64,000 bases of DNA from Sulfobacillus benefaciens (GCA_003023725.1 PXYT01000001.1:62001-126000); one strand, 5' to 3'. Positions 43,533 through 52,999 are shown, counted from the stretch's first letter. Numbers and translations are program-made. Notes: generated by a model not told the origin, from the sequence alone.

Positions 43533-43973
43533 TCAGAACGACTTCGCCACCTGATCCCCTATGGCCCGAATCATTGCTTTGGCATTATCCCGCAATGCTA
43601 ATTTCGCAACAGGATTTAAGAGACTCGCCAGCATCGGCATACCGAATTCAAACGTGGTTTGCAATATGACCCGGGTCCCCTCACTGACCGGCTCAAGTTG
43701 CCAATATCCCTCGAATGTTTTTAGATCACCCTCAATTTGCCGGTAGGTAATCCGTCCCTCGTCCGGGAAAAAATCATCACGCTCGGTCCATTTAAACGTC
43801 GCTCCCTGCAACTTTACAACCCATTGGGAATGCGTGAAGCCCTCTCCTCGTTCGACAACACTCACCGACTGCACATTCTTCATGAACCGAGGAAACGCCG
43901 CCATATCACTCAACACCGAATATATCGGAACCCCATCCGCCCTCACCACTTCCGCCACCGTCACCGTTGGCAA
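43533..43973 (-). CDS. START/SRPBCC domain protein (polyketide cyclase / COQ10-like)
   Basis: 146 residues of the helix-grip ligand-binding fold: DGVPIYSVLSDMAAFPRFM near the start, the mid segment KWTERDDFFPDEGRI, and the long C-terminal helix NPVAKLALRDNAKAMIRAIG. Such proteins bind hydrophobic ligands (quinone-, lipid- or polyketide-like); ligand unknown. TTG start at 43973 with GGGGG upstream. 45 bp downstream of the aminotransferase gene on the same strand. Confidence 0.8.
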   Translation of the reverse strand: MPTVTVAEVVRADGVPIYSVLSDMAAFPRFMKNVQSVSVVERGEGFTHSQWVVKLQGATFKWTERDDFFPDEGRITYRQIEGDLKTFEGYWQLEPVSEGTRVILQTTFEFGMPMLASLLNPVAKLALRDNAKAMIRAIGDQVAKSF

Positions 43974-44017
43974 ATCTCGACACCCCCGTTATTATTTTCC
44001 GGCGTTTTGGACTATCC

Positions 44018-45286
44018 CTATTCTTCCATCAAATCTTCCACCTGCGAATCTAGGGTGTTGAGAACGTCGTCAAACGCCCCCAGCACCTGCTGCAATTGCT
44101 CACGTGTAATGACCAAAGGGGGAATTAACCGAATCACCCGTTCATTATTCAACGTATAAACTGCCAAAATATGGCGTTGCAACAATTCAGCCATAATAGC
44201 CCCTCCTACTCCCGGGTGAGGCACTTCCAGCCCAATCATTAACCCGCGACCGCGGACCGCTGTCAGCACCCGGGGATAGCGGGTCTGAAGGTCACCCAGA
44301 GCAGAGAGGAGCCACTCCCCCAGCATGGCTGCGCGTTGGGGCAGCCCCTCTTCGACGATCACCCGCAATGTTTCATGGGCAACGGCACAGGCCAAGGGGT
44401 TGCCACCGAAGGTTGATGTGTGAATTAACGGCTGTGTGTCAAAAAACGTCCAGGCCGAAGGACGTCCTATTACCGCCCCAATGGGCATTAATCCTCCTCC
44501 CAACGCCTTAGCCAAGCATAAATAATCGGGCACGACTCCAGCATGCTCTACAGCAAACAAACGTCCAGTCCGCCCCAGTCCCGTTTGCACTTCATCCGCA
44601 ATCCAAAGTGCACCAGTTCTATCGCAGAGTTCCCGGATCCGAGGCAAGTAAGAGTCCGGCGGGACGATAATGCCGCCTTCTCCTTGAATGGGTTCCACGA
44701 TTACGGCGGCAGTCTCCTCATCTATTGCTTCGGCCAGTGCCTGGACGTCGCCGTAGGGGACATGAACAATATCGGGAACAAGAGGAGTAAAAGGCTGACG
44801 GTAAGTGTCCCGGCCGGATACCGACAAGGCTCCAAAAGTTTTGCCGTGAAATGCTCCGGTAGTGGCGATAATCCGGGATCGTCCCGTCTGAATCCGAGCA
44901 AATTTCAGTGCCGCCTCGACAGCCTCCGCACCACTATTACAGAAAAAACTGTACTGCAGATCCCCCGGAGTAAGACGGGCCAGACTTTCAGCCAGCTCTA
45001 CCATGGGCCGGTTGAGCAAAACCCGGGAAGACAACGCCAATTTGGCCAACTGCGCCTGGGCCCGCGCCACAATGCGGGGATGTTGATACCCCGGGATGAA
45101 GACCCCATAGCCTCCCGCACAATCCACATATTCTTCGCCGTCTTCCGTGACCACCACGGCACCGTGCCCTTTGTGTTCCACTGCTGTCAGCCCCATAAAC
45201 CGAAGAGCCCGCGCCAAACCGGGATTGACAAACTGTTCATACTGAGTCAGCACATCCCCTTCGTCTCGGGTCGCACCTTTCTCCAC
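44018..45286 (-). CDS. Class III aminotransferase, putrescine/ornithine type
   Basis: PLP enzyme of 422 residues. Visible: the N-terminal YEQFVNPGLARALRFMG segment typical of putrescine aminotransferases, FFCNSGAEAVEAALKFA, TTGAFHGKTFGALS, AVIVEPIQGEGG, LWIADEVQTGLGRTG and the PLP lysine in DYLCLAKALGGGLMPIG. The NPG start and the speD cluster next door favour putrescine or a related diamine, but ornithine or acetylornithine transaminase cannot be excluded. GTG start at 45286 with AAGGGG upstream and its own promoter. Confidence 0.85.
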   Translation of the reverse strand: MEKGATRDEGDVLTQYEQFVNPGLARALRFMGLTAVEHKGHGAVVVTEDGEEYVDCAGGYGVFIPGYQHPRIVARAQAQLAKLALSSRVLLNRPMVELAESLARLTPGDLQYSFFCNSGAEAVEAALKFARIQTGRSRIIATTGAFHGKTFGALSVSGRDTYRQPFTPLVPDIVHVPYGDVQALAEAIDEETAAVIVEPIQGEGGIIVPPDSYLPRIRELCDRTGALWIADEVQTGLGRTGRLFAVEHAGVVPDYLCLAKALGGGLMPIGAVIGRPSAWTFFDTQPLIHTSTFGGNPLACAVAHETLRVIVEEGLPQRAAMLGEWLLSALGDLQTRYPRVLTAVRGRGLMIGLEVPHPGVGGAIMAELLQRHILAVYTLNNERVIRLIPPLVITREQLQQVLGAFDDVLNTLDSQVEDLMEE

Positions 45287-45345
45287 GCAATCACCATCCC
45301 CTTATATCGCCGACGTTGCCGTTTATCCTTGCAAAAAGCCTGGCC

Positions 45346-45373
45346 ATTATAGCAACCCCGCGCAGTCGTTCAA
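45346..45373 (-). promoter_or_regulatory. Promoter of the aminotransferase gene
   Basis: Minus-strand TTGAAC (45373-45368), 16-base spacer, TATAAT (45351-45346); about 55 bases upstream of the GTG start. Confidence 0.65.
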
Positions 45374-45488
45374 TAAGGCAATGAAACATTAAGTTAAAAG
45401 ACATCTAGTATTCCCGCGTACGCCTGCCCACGCCAGCGAGAATTGGTTTGGTACTATTCCCGTTGAACAAACCTTTTTCATCTTAAGT

Positions 45489-45644
45489 CTATTGCCTGTA
45501 AAATTCTAGTTTCTTCGACGCGGCCAGGGCAATCAGATGCTGCACAATGTGTGTCTGACAGACCTTCAGCACCTTAACCACAACCACCATCACATCGAGA
45601 AAATTGGCCTCGACAGAAACCTCAAAAAGGGGTGCCGTATCCAT
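45489..45644 (-). CDS. Candidate small protein (51 aa)
   Basis: Open frame of 51 codons (ATG 45644, TAG 45491-45489) with a GGGGTGA about ten bases before the start. Predicted peptide starts MDTAPLFEVSVEANFLDVMV, then a Val-rich hydrophobic stretch and a basic end (KKLEFYRQ). Could be a remnant of a larger gene or a genuine small protein; no family recognised. Confidence 0.3.
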   Translation of the reverse strand: MDTAPLFEVSVEANFLDVMVVVVKVLKVCQTHIVQHLIALAASKKLEFYRQ

Positions 45645-45706
45645 CGGATCGGTTCACCCCGTTTCGATAAACTATAGATGACAAAAAGTTCTCCTGGTCC
45701 GCTGTC

Positions 45707-47455
45707 CTAATGCGTTATCGTCCACGAGTTAGGCCAGTTCAAGTTAAGAACCGGGTTGTAATTTTTCATCACTCCGTGCACATAATTCGCATTTTCGAAA
45801 TACTGCTCAGCTTCCGGCATAAAGATCACCGGCAAATGTTTGGCCACAAAAGTTTGGTAGGCGTACATTCGGGAAATGATCTGCGCCCCAGTGCCGGGCT
45901 CATAGGTGGTTTTAATCAAAGAATCCAGGGTCGAGTTACTGTAGCCTCCGGTATTCGATCCCGCGTTAGTCGCAAATAGACCGCCCCCGGTGGGAAAGTA
46001 ATCCGGCTCGTAAGACCATCCGCCACCCCAGAATAACGCCTGCCATTTACTCGCGGTGGACTGGTTATTGGAAATTACGCTGTCAAAAGGCTCACCTTCT
46101 AATGTGACATCGATACCCTCAGCAGCAAGGTCCTGTTTAAGTAGCTGCACCTCGTCCGTTATGAGAGTCGAACCCGTCGCATACATCAAGGTGAACTTGA
46201 AAGGAATCCCATTTTTGGTCATCACCCCGTTTGTCAACTTGAATCCGTGTGCCAGCAGCAATTTCTTTCCGGCCGAAGGGTTGTAGGGATACGCATTGGT
46301 TAAGCTTTGGTCGAAGTACGGTGTTAACGGTTTTGACGGCACCGGGCCAATGGACGGTGTGCCCAAACCATTGGCAAAGGAACGAATCATCGCGGCCTGG
46401 TCTATGCCCATTTGCAAGGCTTGCCGCGCATAAGGGTTCTTGATGAGAGTCCCGAAATGTCCCGGTGCAGCCGAATTATAGTTGACAACAAAATAATTAA
46501 AGCCAAACGGATAGGCAGCTGCAAACTTGTCCTGGGTTAGTTTCGAGCGTTCTTTATAGAGGTGGAAAGGCAAATATCCTACGTTGATGGTCCCCTTTTG
46601 TAATGAAGAAAATTCGGAAGTCGAAGAGGTGAAATAATCATAGACCAACTTGCCAATAGAGGCCTTTTGTCCGTCAAAACTCTTGTTGGGTACAAATGTC
46701 CAGTACTGGTTATTCGGTTTTGAAAGAGCGGCATCGTACTTGAACGGCCCGTCGACAACCTTGTAATACGACAACTGTGGGCTGTTCCCGACTGATTTAA
46801 TGAAGTTCATTTCATTAATCATGTTCTTATGAATATCCCACACCGATTTGGGTGCCGGCACAATCTGACCCAATCCGTTGCGGATAAACCAAGCCGGATT
46901 GGACGGTGTGTTAAGCGTCACAATGACTTTATAAGGCCCATCGGCCTTCACGCTTTTCCACCGCGTCGGAAGTCCGCCGATACCGGCCCCTCCATTCATC
47001 CACGGCAGCTTGCTGTTACTGGTATTGCTGCTATACATTAAGAGCTGGGTTGTCCATACGACGTCTGCTGATGTCACCGGAGTTCCGTTGGACCAGCGGT
47101 ATTTGTGATTCAGATTAATCGTGTATACCGTTCCGTTGCTGTTGGCCGTGATGCTGGAGGCCAAAGAACGACTGTAGTCCAATTTGTCTTGGGATGTCAC
47201 GCTGATTAATGGCACATACATATTAAATTCGGTCTGGTTGTTGTACACACTGTAAGCCGTCGCGGGCATAATGGGAAAGAACCAGTTCAAGGATACTTGG
47301 GCAGGCAAACCCACCACAGCGGCATTACCAATAGAAGCCGGTGCCTTGGCGGAAGTTGGCGCGGATGGGCTTGTGCTTGTGCCGCATCCGGCCAGAATCA
47401 CGGACGTCCCGGCCAGAGCCGAAGCCAATAGAGCAACTGAGCGTAGCTTAATCAT
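45707..47455 (-). CDS. Oligopeptide-type ABC transporter solute-binding lipoprotein (copy 1)
   Basis: SBP_bac_5 family, about 582 residues. Lipoprotein signal with lipobox LAGC (residue about 24) and a Ser/Thr/Pro-rich linker, then the family body with SVYNNQTEFNMYVPLI, YTINLNHKYRWSNGTPVT and a C-terminal WPNSWTI end. ATG 47455 has GAGGAGG seven bases upstream; TTG 47461 is in frame but too close. Closely similar to the next gene (47842): shared wording such as KSVWDIHKNM and GGAGIGGLPTRW points to tandem duplication. No permease or ATPase adjoins it. Confidence 0.9.
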   Translation of the reverse strand: MIKLRSVALLASALAGTSVILAGCGTSTSPSAPTSAKAPASIGNAAVVGLPAQVSLNWFFPIMPATAYSVYNNQTEFNMYVPLISVTSQDKLDYSRSLASSITANSNGTVYTINLNHKYRWSNGTPVTSADVVWTTQLLMYSSNTSNSKLPWMNGGAGIGGLPTRWKSVKADGPYKVIVTLNTPSNPAWFIRNGLGQIVPAPKSVWDIHKNMINEMNFIKSVGNSPQLSYYKVVDGPFKYDAALSKPNNQYWTFVPNKSFDGQKASIGKLVYDYFTSSTSEFSSLQKGTINVGYLPFHLYKERSKLTQDKFAAAYPFGFNYFVVNYNSAAPGHFGTLIKNPYARQALQMGIDQAAMIRSFANGLGTPSIGPVPSKPLTPYFDQSLTNAYPYNPSAGKKLLLAHGFKLTNGVMTKNGIPFKFTLMYATGSTLITDEVQLLKQDLAAEGIDVTLEGEPFDSVISNNQSTASKWQALFWGGGWSYEPDYFPTGGGLFATNAGSNTGGYSNSTLDSLIKTTYEPGTGAQIISRMYAYQTFVAKHLPVIFMPEAEQYFENANYVHGVMKNYNPVLNLNWPNSWTITH

Positions 47456-47461
47456 TAACAA

Positions 47462-47765
47462 TCCTCCTCATCTCTTCTTGACGAAATGCCTAAAACAACC
47501 GATGCTGATCTCCTTGATATAAAAGACACGAGGGAGGCGTCATCGTTTCTTAAAGAATGATTCGACACCTCCTTGCGTTTATCCTCCATTTCTTGACTTC
47601 ACCGATAAAAAAATTTATCCAAGTCGGAAAACACCCTCTCCGAGAACAAAGTATCTTTACGAAAACCAACCCTATGGAAGCACACCTATCTGTCTTGACA
47701 TGGCCCTTGAATACATGGTCGCCGGCCTCTGTCCGTTACGAATTTAGCTTTGGCCGGTCATTTGC
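47462..47765. other. Spacer between the two tandem binding-protein genes
   Basis: About 300 bp upstream of the first binding-protein gene. Several AGGAGG-like runs occur on the minus strand but no open frame follows them with family features. I did not identify a convincing promoter. The terminator of the second gene lies at its right edge. Confidence 0.45.
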
Positions 47766-47817
47766 AAAAAAAGAAAAGCAGGAGACATCCGTTGAATTTC
47801 GGTGGGATTTCTCCTGC
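47766..47817 (-). terminator. Rho-independent terminator of the second binding-protein gene
   Basis: GC-rich 8-bp stem (47810-47817 with 47778-47785) followed on the minus strand by TTTTCTTTTTTT, 25 bp after the stop. The loop is long (24 bases). Confidence 0.8.
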
Positions 47818-47841
47818 CCCAATTTTTTGCTCGAGAATAAA

Positions 47842-49575
47842 TTATTGGTGGATTGTCCAATAATTGGGATATTGCGTATCGGTGATGGGGTTGTACGTCG
47901 AATTTACACCGTGGATATAACTGGCGGTTTCGTTAAACGTCGGCGTCCATGGCATCCACAATACCGGCAATTGCGACGAGGCGTAACTCACGTAAGCGTT
48001 CAACCGGGAACGGATCTGACTGGGTGACCCGGGCTGATAGGTAGACTGCACAAGGCGATTCATCGTGTTGCTCTGGTATCCTCCATAATTGGCGGCAGAT
48101 CCTGTGGCAAACAACCCACCTCCTGTTGGATAGTAATCGGGCGAATACGTCCAGCCGCCTCCCCACCACGCCATTTGCCATTTGCTGGCATTCGCCTGGT
48201 CTGTGCTGGCTATCAAAGTATTGAAGGGTTGAGATTCCAGATGAACCTGTACACCCTCTTTCGCCCAGTCTTGCTTAATTAACTGCACCTGGTTGGCCAC
48301 GGCCGATACACCTGAGACATAATCCAGGGTGAAGGCTAACTTGAGAGTTCCTTTGGTCATCACCCCATGATTCATTTTCCAGCCATGCTGCAACAGAATC
48401 TTTTTGGCAGCTGCCGGATTGTACGGAGCAGGGTTTTTCAATCCCGCATCATAAAACTGCGTTCGGGGTTTGGACGGGATTGGACTGAACTCTGTGACGC
48501 CGTGACCATGATAAAAAGCATCGATCATGCCTTTTTGGTCGATTCCCATCTCTAGCGCTTTCCGTACATACCCGAATCTGATGATCTTTCCGAAGTTTCC
48601 GGGGGCCTTGGAACTGAAATTGGTCACAAGGTAATTGAATCCAAATGGGTAAGTCGTGCTAAAACGGTCTCCGGCAAGCTGGGCACGAGAGTTATACAAG
48701 GAAAACGGCAGATAACCCACATTAACCTTGTTTCCCTTTAATGCCCCAAACTCCGAGCTATTGCTCGATTCATACAGATAAACCAATCTTTTGATGGACG
48801 CCTTATGCCCGTCATAAGCAGGGTTCGGCACAAATGCCCAGTACTGATTGTTGGTCTTGGATTGAGCCGCATCGAACTTAAAAGCTCCGTCGACCACACT
48901 GTAATATTTGGAACCCGGGTTATTGGCTTCCGATTTAATGAATTTTAGTTCGTTGTTCATGTTCTTATGAATATCCCACACCGACTTGGGTGCCGGAATA
49001 ATTTGGGCCAAGCCATTATGCATGAACCACTGAGGATTCGATGGTTTGTTAAGGGTCACAATGACTTTGTAGGGCCCATCGGCCTTCACGCTTTGCCACC
49101 GCGTCGGAAGTCCACCGATTCCCGCCCCTCCGTAGCCCCACGGCAAGGAAGACGAATTGGAACTGGTTGCCATAAGCAGTTTCGCCGTCCAAACGACATC
49201 CCGGGATGTCACCGGCTTCCCATTTGACCAATGCCACTTCTTGTTCAGTGTGATCGTGTAGACCGTACCGTTCGAATTCGAGGAGACATTCGAAGCCAGG
49301 GACCTGTGATAATTAATGCCGTCACTCTTGGAAATGTGCAGGAGTGGCACATACATCAATGAATTCATCTGGCTGTTATACACCGAAAAGGCCGTTGATG
49401 CCTCGACCGGGAAAAACCAGTTGGGAGACACTTGTACAGGCAAAGAGACCAACGCCACGTTTCCCACTGGAGATTTGGCCGCCCCTGCCGACGCTCCAGC
49501 CGTGCCGCAACCAGCCAATATTAATGAAGAACCGACAATTGCCGATGTAAGTCCTACGATTGATCGACGCCTCAT
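47842..49575 (-). CDS. Oligopeptide-type ABC transporter solute-binding lipoprotein (copy 2)
   Basis: SBP_bac_5 family, 577 residues, lipobox LAGC (about residue 23). Body parallels copy 1 throughout: SVYNSQMNSLMYVPLL, WHWSNGKPVTSRDVVW, KSVWDIHKNM, YGGAGIGGLPTRW, GWTYSPDYYPTGGGLFAT. ATG at 49575 with AGGAGGAAG upstream. Ends in a strong terminator, so it is a separate transcript from copy 1. Expected to bind peptides or similar solutes outside the membrane; ligand unknown. Confidence 0.91.
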   Translation of the reverse strand: MRRRSIVGLTSAIVGSSLILAGCGTAGASAGAAKSPVGNVALVSLPVQVSPNWFFPVEASTAFSVYNSQMNSLMYVPLLHISKSDGINYHRSLASNVSSNSNGTVYTITLNKKWHWSNGKPVTSRDVVWTAKLLMATSSNSSSLPWGYGGAGIGGLPTRWQSVKADGPYKVIVTLNKPSNPQWFMHNGLAQIIPAPKSVWDIHKNMNNELKFIKSEANNPGSKYYSVVDGAFKFDAAQSKTNNQYWAFVPNPAYDGHKASIKRLVYLYESSNSSEFGALKGNKVNVGYLPFSLYNSRAQLAGDRFSTTYPFGFNYLVTNFSSKAPGNFGKIIRFGYVRKALEMGIDQKGMIDAFYHGHGVTEFSPIPSKPRTQFYDAGLKNPAPYNPAAAKKILLQHGWKMNHGVMTKGTLKLAFTLDYVSGVSAVANQVQLIKQDWAKEGVQVHLESQPFNTLIASTDQANASKWQMAWWGGGWTYSPDYYPTGGGLFATGSAANYGGYQSNTMNRLVQSTYQPGSPSQIRSRLNAYVSYASSQLPVLWMPWTPTFNETASYIHGVNSTYNPITDTQYPNYWTIHQ

Positions 49576-50621
49576 GAAACTTCCTCCTAGGTGCTCAAAA
49601 TTTTCGCAAAAGTTCCAACACTACATGACAATAATATTCGACAAATACAACTGCGTTTAGCATTGTATATCAGAAGAAAATTGTCGTCTAGAGGGGATCA
49701 CGAAGAGGTAGAGAGGATTGGCTACACTTATCAAATGCGCTGTCAACCTCCGTACTTGAGCGATGGGGATATCAGGCGCTCGGCGTTAGGCGACATTTTG
49801 GATCGATCCCCGTCCACAAGTTGCTTGCTAGAGATAGATAGTGTATCCATAGAAACGTGGTGGTTCAGGTGTACCCACCACAAAGTCAGATTAAAGGCTT
49901 AACGAAAACCGAATACGAAACGTTGCGAGAAAGGTGTCGGTATGCGAACAATCTCCACCAGGTTCGGATTGTATTCGCTTCGGCCATATTTTTCTCGAAG
50001 GCGAGCTGGTGCGACGAACAGCCCGCCCGAATGCTGAACATACCCCAGGTCTGTGACATGTTCAGCGCGGCACAGTGGTCGATACAGCGGGATGAACGGG
50101 GGACGCTGCGATCTCAGCGGACCCCCAAACCCCATCCACGAGAAGGCTGGGGGATACCTAAACGGGAAATCATAGGCGAACGGTTTCCTAAAGATGTGGA
50201 TGAGGCAGCCCTGGCGACCACGACAACAGCGTATACAGTTCATCACGGGGAGAGGCGAGGCTTGCACGGCGTAGCCAGTGTCGTTGACCCGTTTAGAGCT
50301 CTTTTTGACACGAAGAAGGCACCGACCTATAAGGGTAGCCGAAGTTGGATGGTGGCCAAGAGCAGTCAGAGCACCTTCATAGCAGCGTCGCAGCCCCGAA
50401 AGCATACCTCGATGTGACGTAAAGGAAGGCGCCGTTACCGAACCATTCATTCAGGAACAAACATGTCAATCGGTAAGCTTCCGTGTTAAATCACTCCCGA
50501 GAGGGTTCTGCTTACGAGGAGATACTCCAAGCGTGAGAGTAAATAACATAGAGCGGTGTGCGGGCAAACTGCACGCACTGTTCATTGAGGAGCCAGCTTC
50601 GTCAGAGGTCGGCCTTCTCCA
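49576..50621. other. Long gene-poor region with a decayed transposase
   Basis: 1046 bp between the binding-protein gene and corA. Besides the TnpB-like remnant listed separately it has only open frames without ribosome sites on both strands (for example 49899-50450 minus). Possible weak minus-strand promoter for the binding-protein gene: TACAAT at 49667-49662 with TAGACG 17 bases before it. The remainder shows nothing I recognise. Confidence 0.45.
49855..50070 (+). pseudogene. TnpB-like (IS200/IS605 OrfB) remnant
   Basis: From GTG codons at 49855 the frame reads VVVQVYPPQSQIKGLTKTEY and ETLRERCRYANNLHQV, the N-terminal pattern of IS605-type OrfB/TnpB proteins (YETLRELCRYANNLYN). Similarity continues only by shifting frame (LYSLRPYF near 49966, then FLEGELVRR near 49990) and then stops near 50055. 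It looks like a frameshifted N-terminus left after internal loss. No RuvC residues remain. Confidence 0.5.
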
Positions 50622-51536
50622 TCAAATCCATTTCCTTCGTTTGAATATCCATAGGAGTAGCGTGGAAATCACAACAACCGTTCCAATTACCATGTAAAAT
50701 CCCCAAGGATTATCAGCTCCCGGAATGTCTCTGAAATTCATACCATAAAGGGCCGCGATGACCGAGGTTGGCATGAACAACGCCGTCACAATCGTTAGGG
50801 TTTTGACAATTTCATTGAGCCGGTTTGATACACTTGACAGATAGATGTCCAAGATAGTATCCATCATTTCCCGGTAAGTATCGGCGGTGTCGGATAAACG
50901 AATAACATGGTCGTAGAGTTCAAATGAGTAGATGGCGTCCATGCTCGCTTCACCGCTCCAATAGCGCGCCAGTTGATAGGCCACGTCGCGCTGTGAACTC
51001 AAAATCCGTCTCACCTGCATCGTCATCCGTTTCAGGCGAAAAATTTCCTCCTTGATGTGCGTGCCGTGGTTTTCATGCAAAGTTTGGTGTTCAATGTGCG
51101 CGACCCGGTCGTTAAACTCGTCAAAAAACGGAAACGTCGCCTCCAACAAGTCATCGACAACATAGAATGCCAAATGATTGCTCGATTGAATAAGACCAGG
51201 ATGTGAGAGCAGTTTACTGCGGGTTTCCTCAAAATCCTGGGCCACGCTGGGATCCATACTCCAAGACACTATGCTGGTATCGGTCACTACCAAATGAATG
51301 GCAATGGTCTCCAGTTCAGAGCGGCCTATGTCATCCGGATTCAATTTAAATACCCGGAGGTAAAAAAAGTTCGGATACCGATCAAACGCCGCCCGGCTTT
51401 GTTTCCCATCCCGTAAGGGAAGGCGAATGTTGAAAGAACCCAGCCGGGAATCCAGTTCCCGTTTTGATGGATTGTCCAGATGTATCCAGTTGATCGGTGG
51501 GTTGGTGTGCTCAAACGTTGCTTTCCGGATACCCAT
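50622..51536 (-). CDS. corA: CorA-family Mg2+/divalent metal transporter
   Basis: About 304 residues. Large acidic cytoplasmic domain with a long helix, then two C-terminal membrane helices with the signature YGMNFRD in the pore region (TSVIAALYGMNFRDIPG), and a basic tail. The ATG at 51536 has CAGGAGG upstream; a GTG three codons earlier overlaps this site. Single gene, divergent from the permease operon that follows. Confidence 0.93.
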   Translation of the reverse strand: MGIRKATFEHTNPPINWIHLDNPSKRELDSRLGSFNIRLPLRDGKQSRAAFDRYPNFFYLRVFKLNPDDIGRSELETIAIHLVVTDTSIVSWSMDPSVAQDFEETRSKLLSHPGLIQSSNHLAFYVVDDLLEATFPFFDEFNDRVAHIEHQTLHENHGTHIKEEIFRLKRMTMQVRRILSSQRDVAYQLARYWSGEASMDAIYSFELYDHVIRLSDTADTYREMMDTILDIYLSSVSNRLNEIVKTLTIVTALFMPTSVIAALYGMNFRDIPGADNPWGFYMVIGTVVVISTLLLWIFKRRKWI

Positions 51537-51921
51537 ATTTCCCACCTCCTGGAATATGGTGTCCCAAACAACTAAAACTCATCCTCATTGCAGCACCTTA
51601 AGCCGCCACAATGTCGCAGATCTCAAGACACTCCACACCTCATGGACGTCTATTCAGGGTAATCTTCAAGGATCGGGAGATTCAAAGAATCCGCAAACCG
51701 CCTTTGGACATCACCCATAAGGGCACTGCGGAATCTCCGCCCCTTCCCTTGATCAGTGTGTGTCTTGCGGGAGAACAATGAGATTGCGAACCGTTGTGGG
51801 GTGGGTTCCGAGAATGCGAGATGGCCAGAAAAGCCCGAAGTCTTCGCACACATTCTGTGCCATTGCCCAATTGTTGTGGTGATTTTTTCACTGGTAAGTA
51901 GGAAGCCGCCGAAGTGTATAA

Positions 51922-51951
51922 TTGACATAAAAGTCAAGGCTAAATTATAAT
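51922..51951 (+). promoter_or_regulatory. Promoter of the dppC-dppB-type operon
   Basis: TTGACA (51922-51927), 18-base spacer, TATAAT (51946-51951). Start near 51958 gives a leader of about 130 bases containing the tandem repeats. Confidence 0.8.
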
Positions 51952-52042
51952 TCATTGTTGTGGTTTCTCAAACAATTGCGGGTCCCGAGTGCAAGATTTG
52001 TTAAACTTGGGATACTTGATATGAGCAAAATTCAACCATGAT

Positions 52043-52069
52043 AACACGAGTAACACGGGTAGCACGGTT
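52043..52069 (+). repeat. Three tandem 9-base repeats in the operon leader
   Basis: AACACGAGT, AACACGGGT and AGCACGGTT in direct succession, about 20 bases before the dppC-type start. Possible operator or RNA-protein site; not long enough to exclude chance. Confidence 0.4.
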
Positions 52070-52090
52070 GAGGCAGGAGCGGATAACAAC

Positions 52091-52999
52091 ATGATTTCAC
52101 CAGAACTCGAACCGCGAGATACCCTACGCGGGAATCAACCGGCACAAGAAAAACGAAGAGCCTCCCGTGAATGGCGAGCGTTTTGGAAAAGTCCGCTAGC
52201 CCGATTTGGTGTAGCCGGGCTCATTTTCCTTGTCCTGTTCACGTTTGTCGGTCCTCTTTTGTATCACGTCAGCGCCTATCAGCCCAACCTTCTTTATACA
52301 CTGAACCCCCCCAGCGCAAAATTCCCGCTGGGCACCGACAGTCTGGGGAGGGATTATCTTTCCCGCATGATGATTGGAGGACAGCTATCGCTGGAGGTGG
52401 GCTTTGCAGCGGCATTCATGACCACGGTAATCGGAGTGATTTACGGCTTAACCGCCGGTCTCATCGGTGGGGCATTGGATTCGTTGATGATGCGGCTGGT
52501 TGACATTTTTATTGCCATTCCCAGCTTATTTCTGCTGCTCTTCGTTGATTCCGTCTTCCGGCCCAATGCTGTATTGCTCATTATTATCATCGCGGTGCTG
52601 TCGTGGTTTGGCGTCGCTCGTCTTGTTCGTTCAGAAGTCCTCTCTCTGAAACGGCGTGATTATGTCGAGGCCGCACGAGCTTTAGGGGCCAGTAACTGGC
52701 GGATAATGATCCAGCACTTATTGCCCAATGTCATGGGTGTGGTTATTGTTAACGCAACATTTCAAGTAGCAGATGCCATCCTCACGGTAGCAGCCTTAAG
52801 CTTTTTAGGATTAGGCTTACCACCGCCGACGCCAAACTGGGGAGAAATGCTATCCTCCAGCATGTCATACATGTTCCAAAATGCGTGGTGGCTGATTTAC
52901 CCTCCGGGGCTGGCCATCTTAATTGTAGAATTATCGGTCAATTTCATCGGCGACGCATTGCGTCAGGCATTTGACCCACGACTGCGTAAATCCGCGTGA
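52091..52999 (+). CDS. Oligopeptide ABC transporter permease, DppC/OppC type
   Basis: 302 residues. N-terminal cytoplasmic segment and first helix typical of OppC_N (WKSPLARFGVAGLIFLVL), the LGTDSLGRDYLSRMM motif, five or six helices and the EAA loop YVEAARALGASNWRIMIQHLLP that docks to the ATPase. ATG with CAGGAG upstream. Partner of the DppB-type gene 19 bp downstream; the order C-B is the reverse of most dpp/opp operons. The ATPase is not in the window. Confidence 0.93.
   Translation: MISPELEPRDTLRGNQPAQEKRRASREWRAFWKSPLARFGVAGLIFLVLFTFVGPLLYHVSAYQPNLLYTLNPPSAKFPLGTDSLGRDYLSRMMIGGQLSLEVGFAAAFMTTVIGVIYGLTAGLIGGALDSLMMRLVDIFIAIPSLFLLLFVDSVFRPNAVLLIIIIAVLSWFGVARLVRSEVLSLKRRDYVEAARALGASNWRIMIQHLLPNVMGVVIVNATFQVADAILTVAALSFLGLGLPPPTPNWGEMLSSSMSYMFQNAWWLIYPPGLAILIVELSVNFIGDALRQAFDPRLRKSA

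Larger units (their letters stand above)
45287..45706. other. Intergenic region with aminotransferase promoter and a candidate small ORF
   Basis: 420 bp. Holds the promoter at 45346-45373 and an open frame at 45489-45644, both listed separately. The rest shows nothing recognisable; no clear terminator was seen after the binding-protein gene. Confidence 0.5.
51546..52090. other. Divergent intergenic region between corA and the permease operon
   Basis: 545 bp. Contains the dpp-type promoter (51922-51951) and three tandem 9-base repeats (52043-52069), listed separately. The left 350 bp shows no supported gene and I did not pick out a corA promoter. Confidence 0.5.

Noticed and set aside
49857-50417. 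186-codon plus-strand frame as an intact gene
   Set aside because: Only its first about 35 codons look like a protein family (TnpB); similarity then switches frame, so it is a decayed remnant.
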